This document shows, in pieces, positions 58,548 to 64,000 of a stretch of 64,000 bases of DNA. How positions within the stretch are numbered: position 1 is the first letter of the stretch; each line of letters starts with the position of its first letter. A model generated the notes under the pieces. It saw only the letters and a list, made by a program, of their open reading frames with translations. It had not been told where the DNA came from and did no database searches. The translations under genes and the position numbers were made by a program. The DNA comes from Deltaproteobacteria bacterium (GTDB lineage Bacteria; Myxococcota_A; Polyangia; GCA-2747355): contig JACKDQ010000001.1 in NCBI GenBank assembly GCA_020633415.1, positions 62,001 through 126,000 on the forward strand, in the 5' to 3' direction.

Positions 58548-59513
58548 TTACCGCGCGCTGCGTCGGCCCGGTAGCGGAGGCGGAGCGATGCTGGCGAGCA
58601 GCTCGCGCGCCTTGCGTACCGTCGAGCCGACGGCACGCTCATCGGTGCGGTCTTTGACCCCGCGCAAGATTGTCGTCAAGCTGAGCAGCATTTCATCGGC
58701 CGAGCCGAAGCGCGCCAGTGGCGCTTTTTCCAGGGCACGCTGGACGGTGTTGCAGAGCTGAACCGGCAAATCGACACGCAGCTGCTTGAGCGGCGGTATG
58801 CGCAGTTCTTTGATCCCCAAGTAGACGTCGACGTCGGTCTCGCCGGTGAACAGCCCACGCCCAGCGAGCATTTCCCAGAGCACCACGCCAACCGCGAACA
58901 GATCGCTTTGCGGGCTCGGTGGCGCGCCGAGGGTAAACTCGGGGGCCAAGTAGGCCAGCTTGCCTTTGACGATGCCGGGCTGGGTGATCCGTCGACGGTC
59001 CATCGCTCGCGAGAGCCCGAAATCCGTGAGCTTGACCACCCCATTGGTGCTAACCATCACGTTGAATGGATTGATATCGCGATGGATCACCGGTCCTTCA
59101 CTGCGCTCGTGAGCTGCACTGAGGCCGCGCAGCATTTCGACGCCGATCGCGGCGGCGATCGGCCAAGGGAACAGTCGATGGGTGGCGCGGAAGGCGCGGA
59201 CCAGGCGTCGCAGGTCGAGGCCTTCGACCCACTCCATCACCAAGTAGTAGCGGTCGGTGTCGTCTTTGCCGAAGTCGTGGACCTGGACGATGTTGGGGTG
59301 CTGCAGTTGCGAGCAGACGCGCGCTTCCTCGATGAACATCGTCAGGAATTGCTCGTCGGCGATGAACTCCGGCAAAATGCGTTTGACGGCGATATCACGC
59401 CGAAAATCGCCGACGCCGCGCGTTTCCGCACGCCAGACCGTCGCCATGCCACCCTGGCCGGCGATTTCCATCAGCACGTACTTCCCGCCGATCAGCGTGC
59501 CTGCGCGATCCAT
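58548..59513 (-). CDS. Soluble Ser/Thr protein kinase
   Basis: 321 residues, kinase domain only (9-285). Glycine loop IAGQGGMATVW, ATP-site K44 in IAVKRILPE, catalytic loop HRDINPFNV (144-152; the usual Lys after HRDx is Asn), DFG at 164-166, then APEFTLG in place of APE-Q. No membrane segment, unlike the other two kinases here. HRDxxPxN variants with altered Lys are common in Myxococcota kinases and may still be active. Divergent from bolA across 80 bp. Possibly cytosolic signalling; target unknown. Confidence 0.93.
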   Translation of the reverse strand: MDRAGTLIGGKYVLMEIAGQGGMATVWRAETRGVGDFRRDIAVKRILPEFIADEQFLTMFIEEARVCSQLQHPNIVQVHDFGKDDTDRYYLVMEWVEGLDLRRLVRAFRATHRLFPWPIAAAIGVEMLRGLSAAHERSEGPVIHRDINPFNVMVSTNGVVKLTDFGLSRAMDRRRITQPGIVKGKLAYLAPEFTLGAPPSPQSDLFAVGVVLWEMLAGRGLFTGETDVDVYLGIKELRIPPLKQLRVDLPVQLCNTVQRALEKAPLARFGSADEMLLSLTTILRGVKDRTDERAVGSTVRKARELLASIAPPPLPGRRSAR

Positions 59514-59521
59514 CGTTCCCT

Positions 59522-59549
59522 TTGCTGCGAAAAGAGTCAGCCCTATACT
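59522..59549 (+). promoter_or_regulatory. Candidate promoter of bolA
   Basis: TTGCTG (59522-59527), a 16-bp spacer and TATACT (59544-59549), 45 bp before the bolA ATG, inside the 80-bp divergent region with the kinase gene. Confidence 0.45.
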
Positions 59550-59593
59550 ATCAATGTTTTGGGTAGCGGAAAACGAAATGCGAGGAAGTAGCG

Positions 59594-59935
59594 ATGGATG
59601 TTAAAGCACTGATCACCGAGCGGCTGACCGAGGCCTTTGCGCCGCTGCGGCTGGCGGTGCTCGACGAGACCGACAGACACAACGTTCCGGCCGGTTCGCA
59701 AAGTCACTGGAACGTGACGATCATCTCGGATGCCTTTGCCGACACGTCGTTGATCGACCGACACCGCGCGGTACACAAAGCGGTTGGCGCCGATCTGCTT
59801 GGGCGCATTCACGCGCTGACGATGAAAACGATGACCGCCAGTGAATGGCAAACGGCAGGTGGAGAGCTGAAGAACCCCGCGCCGCTTTGCCGTGGTGGTT
59901 CGACTGTCGATCAAGGTAAGGGCCAACCCTGGTAG
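59594..59935 (+). CDS. bolA: BolA family protein
   Basis: 113 residues: MDVKALITERLTEAFAPLRL, then AVLDETDRHNVPAGSQSHWN and VTIISDAFADTSLIDRHRAV with HKAVGADLLGRIHALTMKTM, the complete BolA/YrbA alignment. BolA proteins bind monothiol glutaredoxins through [2Fe-2S] clusters and help iron-sulfur assembly and iron sensing; some bind DNA. A Gly/Pro-rich tail of about 20 residues is extra. The 240-bp gap after it (59936-60175) holds nothing I can support apart from the ribosome site of the next gene. Confidence 0.93.
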   Translation: MDVKALITERLTEAFAPLRLAVLDETDRHNVPAGSQSHWNVTIISDAFADTSLIDRHRAVHKAVGADLLGRIHALTMKTMTASEWQTAGGELKNPAPLCRGGSTVDQGKGQPW

Positions 59936-60175
59936 CAGCGTAACGCGTCGCCCGTGCGGTTGCCCGTCGGGCGCAAGGCCCGATGTGGCCCGATGCCCGC
60001 ACGGCGGAGCGCGTGGCATGGCAACTTGATCTTCCGCTTTGACGGTCGACCGGTGGCGAGTATCACCAGCGCGGTCATTTTGTCCTGTCGTTTAACATCT
60101 TGTTATTTAAGGCCTACCAAGCAAAAACTGGCGGCACAGCGTATGCAACCTCACGGTGGTGAGGAGAAACGTATC

Positions 60176-62062
60176 GTGAAACGCTGTCCGTTTGTTTTGC
60201 TCATCGCGCTTGGCTTTGGTGCCTGTTCTGCTCTGCCTACCGAGGAGCGCATCCGTGGGCCGGTCGGCAAGGGTGAGATCGTTGGTGGTATGGCGACGGA
60301 CGACTTTGTCGAAGTCGGGCGGATCTACCGGCTCGATCAAGCGCCGTCGGCGCGCGGCAACACCGCGGTGTTGATCGCGCCGAACGTCGTGCTGACAGCG
60401 ATGACCAACTGCTTCGTTCCCGAAGATGCCGGGCCCAACGCCAGTTACATCGCACCGCTGGTCGATCCCAACGCTTGTGCGGTGATCAGTCTCGCCGGTC
60501 AGACCTATTATCGTCGCGGAGAGCCGCTGCTCTACAACGATCGCGACTATCTACGCTACTACCGCAGCAGTGATGGCACGGTTCGCCATACCAGCAAGGG
60601 CAACTTCGCCCTGGTGATCCTCGACCGCGCAGTCCCCTCGCCGAGCGTGGATGCCGTTCATGGTGCCAACCCGCGCTCCTTAGCGCCGTCGATCCTCGAC
60701 AAGGGCGCCGCGGTGACGATCGTCGGCCTGGACTGTACCGCCGATGGACAGGGTTGTATCCCGCCGCTGCGCCGCAGCCACGGCGCGGCAATCCTCGAGT
60801 GGATCAAAGAGCTGCCCGGGCAAGATTCTTGGGCGCATGGCTGGACCGCCGCCTGGGATGCGACACCGGAGCCGTACTTTAGCGACACCGCGGCTGTGCA
60901 GCGGGTGATCGAGCGTGGCCGTAACGCCACCGCTGGCGCCGGCGATGAAGGCGGGCTGGCGATCAGTGCTGACGACGATCCCAACACGGCGCCACTTGTC
61001 GGTATCATTACCCAAGGCTGGCCCGACCAGAATGGTTTGACGCAAATTCTCTTCATCGCCAACTACCGCGACTGGATCGTGCAGAAGCTCGGCCAGATCG
61101 CTTCGGGCGCGATCAATCCCCAGGACGTGGTGAGCCCGTTGGGTGCTTCAGCGAACGTGACGCAGCAAGAATGCGATCCCAACGCTGGCAAGACGCTGCC
61201 TTGCAACGACTGCGGTCAACGCGTTTGCCTCCCCGACGGCAGCTGGGACAGTTTCTGCAAGGGGACGAACAGCGGCTGTGGCGCTAACCAGACCTGTTCG
61301 GCCAGCGGCGTTTGTGAAGGCGACCAGTACAACTTCGACAACGAGCGTTGCACCGTCGGCGCGACCCAGGCCTGCGGTGAATGCGGTGTGCGCCACTGTT
61401 TCACCGGTTTTTGGCAGGTGGTCTGCAATCCCGCCGATAGCCTGTGTGATCCGGGGCAGACCTGCGAAGCCGACAACTCGAACCAGCGGATGCCGACCAG
61501 TCGCTGCATCGGCACGAGTACTGTCGCGCCGACCGAGACCGATACCGATAGCTACACCTACATCGACCAATCGCCGGCGACGTCGAATGACGTCTGCAAC
61601 GATCGTCGCTTCGTGATCTGTGATAGCACCGGCCGACCAGCGCGCTGCGCGGATCTGCGCGACGGTGAAGTCGGCGAAGCCTGCGGCTGGCGTTGGAGTG
61701 GGCCGAGCTGCATGCTGCCGCCGAGCAACGGTAGTGCGCACGCCAGCTCGACCGATCGTTTCTGCCGGCTCGGATTGCACTGCAGTGCGGCACATAATTT
61801 AACCTGTCAAGGCGAAGCGACCAACGCACCGATAGCGACTCCGACGGGCTGCAACGAGCAGCGCTACACCATTTGCTCCAAGAGCGGCGCATCGCGCTGT
61901 GCGGACCAGCGGTTAGGTGGCGTCGGTGAGGCCTGTGGCTGGCGCTGGAATGGCGCCTGCGCGCTACCACCTCACGAGCCGGGCAAGAGCCAGAAGCTTT
62001 CTGCGGATCGCTTCTGCGACGACGGGCTCAGCTGCGACAGCGCCACGTTAACCTGCAAATAG
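60176..62062 (+). CDS. Trypsin-fold pseudoprotease lipoprotein with duplicated Cys-rich tail
   Basis: 628 residues from GTG 60176 (GAGGAG upstream). The signal ends LGFGAC (Cys17). A chymotrypsin-fold domain (about 33-300) has IVGG at 35-38 and TAVLIAPNVVLTAMTNC, where the catalytic His of TAAHC is missing. KGNFALVIL replaces the Asp region, and AGDEGG (255-260) has Glu in place of the catalytic Ser of GDSGG. All three triad positions are lost, so it is almost certainly inactive. The tail holds Cys-rich EGF-like segments (about 325-430) and then two homologous units, each with RF/RYxxICxxxGxxRCADxRxG and EACGWRW (about 485-550 and 560-625). A binding or adhesive role is likely. Confidence 0.9.
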   Translation: MKRCPFVLLIALGFGACSALPTEERIRGPVGKGEIVGGMATDDFVEVGRIYRLDQAPSARGNTAVLIAPNVVLTAMTNCFVPEDAGPNASYIAPLVDPNACAVISLAGQTYYRRGEPLLYNDRDYLRYYRSSDGTVRHTSKGNFALVILDRAVPSPSVDAVHGANPRSLAPSILDKGAAVTIVGLDCTADGQGCIPPLRRSHGAAILEWIKELPGQDSWAHGWTAAWDATPEPYFSDTAAVQRVIERGRNATAGAGDEGGLAISADDDPNTAPLVGIITQGWPDQNGLTQILFIANYRDWIVQKLGQIASGAINPQDVVSPLGASANVTQQECDPNAGKTLPCNDCGQRVCLPDGSWDSFCKGTNSGCGANQTCSASGVCEGDQYNFDNERCTVGATQACGECGVRHCFTGFWQVVCNPADSLCDPGQTCEADNSNQRMPTSRCIGTSTVAPTETDTDSYTYIDQSPATSNDVCNDRRFVICDSTGRPARCADLRDGEVGEACGWRWSGPSCMLPPSNGSAHASSTDRFCRLGLHCSAAHNLTCQGEATNAPIATPTGCNEQRYTICSKSGASRCADQRLGGVGEACGWRWNGACALPPHEPGKSQKLSADRFCDDGLSCDSATLTCK

Positions 62063-62119
62063 GCTTCTCGCGCTCGACCCTGCTAGACTCGTGTCTCCAG
62101 ACCGAGAGGGCACGCAGCA

Positions 62120-63943
62120 ATGGCAGGGACGAAAAAGACCGCCAAGAAAAAGACCGCCAAGAAAAAGACCGCGGGCGGGTCTGGGCGGCGCGACGTTCAT
62201 CTCGAATTCTCCGACGGCAAGTCAAACAAGTTTTGGCAGCTCAGTTGGTCCACCGCGCAGACGTACGCGATCACTTTCGGGCGCATCGGCACGCGGGGTA
62301 GCGTTCAGACCAAGAACTTCAGCTCAGCGGCGGAGGCCCTAGCTGCGGCGGAAGCAGTGATTGCCTCCAAGCTGCGCAAGGGCTACGTCGAATCGGGCGC
62401 AGCGCCCACGGCTACCGCCGAGACCGGTGGGTCGAGCCCCGCTGCATCCTCGACGGAAAAGGTGCTGCGCAAGTTGTTTGAAGCGCTCCCGATCGACGTC
62501 GGCGATGCTACGCTGTTCTTTCACCCCGAGTACTACGACCCGCTGGTCGTGCAGCTCAGCGATGGGGCGACGGACACTGAGATCTCGTTGCCGGCTGTTA
62601 ACGCGCTGATCGAGGATGAAGGGCTCGATTTCGACGATCGCTACGACGCATTTTACGACCACGTTGTGCCGGTGCTCAAGAAGCTCGAGCGTACCGGCGC
62701 GTTTGCTCGCTTCAGCAAAGGCCTGACGGTCAACGTGCATTTTGTCGATGGTTCGCCTGAGCCGGTGATCGACATTCCACCTGCCGGGGCGCGCTCAGCT
62801 GCCACGGATTTGCCTGATCCGACGCCCTGCCATTTGGGAGATGTCAGTCGCGCAGCCCATTATCCGACGGATACGACTGGGCTGGCGCTACAGTGGTTTG
62901 AGATGAGCGATGCCGGCTACGACAACTTTCACCCGATCTCCGAATCGCTGGTGGTGCTTGGCGGTAGCCATCGCGGCGTGGCGTTGTTCGATCTGGCGGC
63001 GCGCAAACAGCGTTGGACCTTCAAGAAGGAACATCTTTGCAGTGAGCGGCCGTTTGCTTACGGCGAGTTGCTGGTGGTGCCTGGTAACGACGGGGTCTAT
63101 TTGCTGCAACTTGCCGACGGCAAGCAGATCGCTCGTATCGCCTATCGCCAGAGCGTCAGCAACAACCGTGCTTCACCGATCGCTTTGGGTTCGACGCTCT
63201 GCCTATTTCACGATCGCTTCATGCAGGTGATCGATGTTGCCGCGCGCAAGAAGGGACCAGCGGTGCGCTATCACGGAGAGTTTGACGAGTGGGACACCCA
63301 CCTGCAGATGCGTCAACAGCCCGCCTACGCCAACGATCGTTTCTGGCTGTTTACCAAGAAAGGTCGCAAGCAGTTCCTCGAAGGCATCTCACCAAGTGGC
63401 GACAACGTTGCATATCCATTGCCGCAAGCGGTCTACGTGGCGACCAGCGCGATCGCCTACAAGGGGATCCTGTACTTTCCCTCGGCCGATGGGCGCTTTT
63501 ATGGAATCGACTTGGCGAGTGGTAAGATCACGCTCAGCCTCGAGCTGATCGATGAGATTACCGATCCCGATCGGCTCGATTTCTCGATGCCGGCGCGACG
63601 TGGCGAACGCCTGGGCTTCATCGGCGAAGCGATGAACGAGAGCACCAAACTCTATGTTGTGGACCTCGAGCGTGGTGTGCTGACCGATGAGACGATCGAC
63701 TTGACCGAGCAACGGCTGACGATCAACGCGATGGTCGCTGGCGAGCGGGCCTTTTACGCGCTCTCAAGCTGGCACAGCGTGCTCAAGTGTGAAGCTGGTA
63801 AGGTCGTTGCCCGAGCCGATTTTTCCGAAGGGGACTTCTACAACATCGAGGAGCAGTGCTTCTTGAGCGATGGTAGGCTCTACGTGCTGGTCAACAAGGA
63901 GCGCAAGGACAGCTACCACGCCGGCATCTTGTGTTTGGCGTAG
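62120..63943 (+). CDS. WGR-domain protein with Lys-rich tail and PQQ-like propeller
   Basis: 607 residues. Residues 1-20 are three repeats of a Lys-Thr-Ala-Lys-Lys unit (histone H1-like). A WGR domain follows (about 24-100: FWQLSWSTAQTYAITFGRIG, TRGSVQTKNFSSAAEALAAA), the fold known from poly(ADP-ribose) polymerases and bacterial relatives. Residues 110-225 form a mixed domain. Residues 240-600 are a beta-propeller with ALFDLAARKQRWTFKKE, GVYLLQLADGKQIARIAY, MQVIDVAARKKGPAVR and FYGIDLASGKITLSLEL, the PQQ-type blade pattern (inward strand ID-ASGK). The Lys tail and WGR suggest nucleic acid binding and the propeller partner binding. Its role is unknown. The 56 bp after it reach the window end. 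Confidence 0.88.
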   Translation: MAGTKKTAKKKTAKKKTAGGSGRRDVHLEFSDGKSNKFWQLSWSTAQTYAITFGRIGTRGSVQTKNFSSAAEALAAAEAVIASKLRKGYVESGAAPTATAETGGSSPAASSTEKVLRKLFEALPIDVGDATLFFHPEYYDPLVVQLSDGATDTEISLPAVNALIEDEGLDFDDRYDAFYDHVVPVLKKLERTGAFARFSKGLTVNVHFVDGSPEPVIDIPPAGARSAATDLPDPTPCHLGDVSRAAHYPTDTTGLALQWFEMSDAGYDNFHPISESLVVLGGSHRGVALFDLAARKQRWTFKKEHLCSERPFAYGELLVVPGNDGVYLLQLADGKQIARIAYRQSVSNNRASPIALGSTLCLFHDRFMQVIDVAARKKGPAVRYHGEFDEWDTHLQMRQQPAYANDRFWLFTKKGRKQFLEGISPSGDNVAYPLPQAVYVATSAIAYKGILYFPSADGRFYGIDLASGKITLSLELIDEITDPDRLDFSMPARRGERLGFIGEAMNESTKLYVVDLERGVLTDETIDLTEQRLTINAMVAGERAFYALSSWHSVLKCEAGKVVARADFSEGDFYNIEEQCFLSDGRLYVLVNKERKDSYHAGILCLA

Positions 63944-64000
63944 CGTCCGCCAGCTGTGCTCGTACTGCGGCTGTAAGGCTGGTGTCGCCTGCTAGGCTAA

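Overview
The window is bacterial, GC-rich and densely coding. It carries many lipoproteins with Asp/Gly/Pro-rich linkers and Cys-rich tails, three Hanks-type Ser/Thr kinases, an FHA-sigma54 activator, PEGA/TPR proteins, Tad pilus genes and secreted multi-domain proteins. This profile suggests a deltaproteobacterium in the broad sense, most likely Myxococcota or a relative. That placement is inferred from gene content. No rRNA, tRNA, CRISPR array, intact transposase or prophage was seen.

Layout. 1-7.2 kb: start of serS, small secreted proteins, a secreted M3 peptidase, lipoproteins, a PRC-barrel-like protein and a polysaccharide-lyase-like lipoprotein. 7.4-10.4 kb: a lipoprotein with two Ig-like domains and ten CXXCH haem sites in two repeated halves, followed by a triple hairpin repeat and a terminator. 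10.4-14.2 kb: minus-strand zinc ribbon, pacifastin-like lipoprotein, sodium/solute symporter and IPT/TIG lipoprotein. 14.3-18.6 kb: partial Tad locus (cpaB, tadB, tadC, FHA protein) behind a promoter whose -35 box lies in a perfect palindrome.

20.6-25.7 kb is the most unusual block. Five tightly packed genes encode an HlyD-type adaptor fused to a DUF3616-like propeller, a TolC-like protein, a VTC (polyphosphate polymerase-type) protein, a DUF4956 membrane protein and a lamin-tail lipoprotein. It reads as a polymer-synthesis or signalling module tied to an envelope-spanning conduit that lacks an ordinary pump. 26-30.5 kb: a small secreted protein with two decaying copies of its C-terminus, Cys-rich lipoproteins and a convergent pair of paralogous TetR regulators.

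30.6-36.1 kb: a kinase, TPR/PEGA protein and lipoprotein operon divergent from an FHA-sigma54 activator. 36.1-44.9 kb: a pseudogene, a Cys-rich lipoprotein, an Hsp70, a radical SAM-SPASM protein with a methyltransferase, and a dynamin-like GTPase coupled to an M48 peptidase. 45-49.5 kb: a fusion of a YeiH-type sulfate/sulfite exporter with a cysteine dioxygenase domain, then nhaA and a hotdog protein. 49.6-54.8 kb: TPR/PEGA barrel, kinase, HEAT lipoprotein and ADP/ATP-translocase-like carrier. 55-58.5 kb: a repair-like operon (LMW phosphatase, fructosamine kinase, endonuclease III). 58.5-64 kb: a soluble kinase, BolA, a trypsin-fold pseudoprotease and a WGR-propeller protein with a lysine-rich tail.
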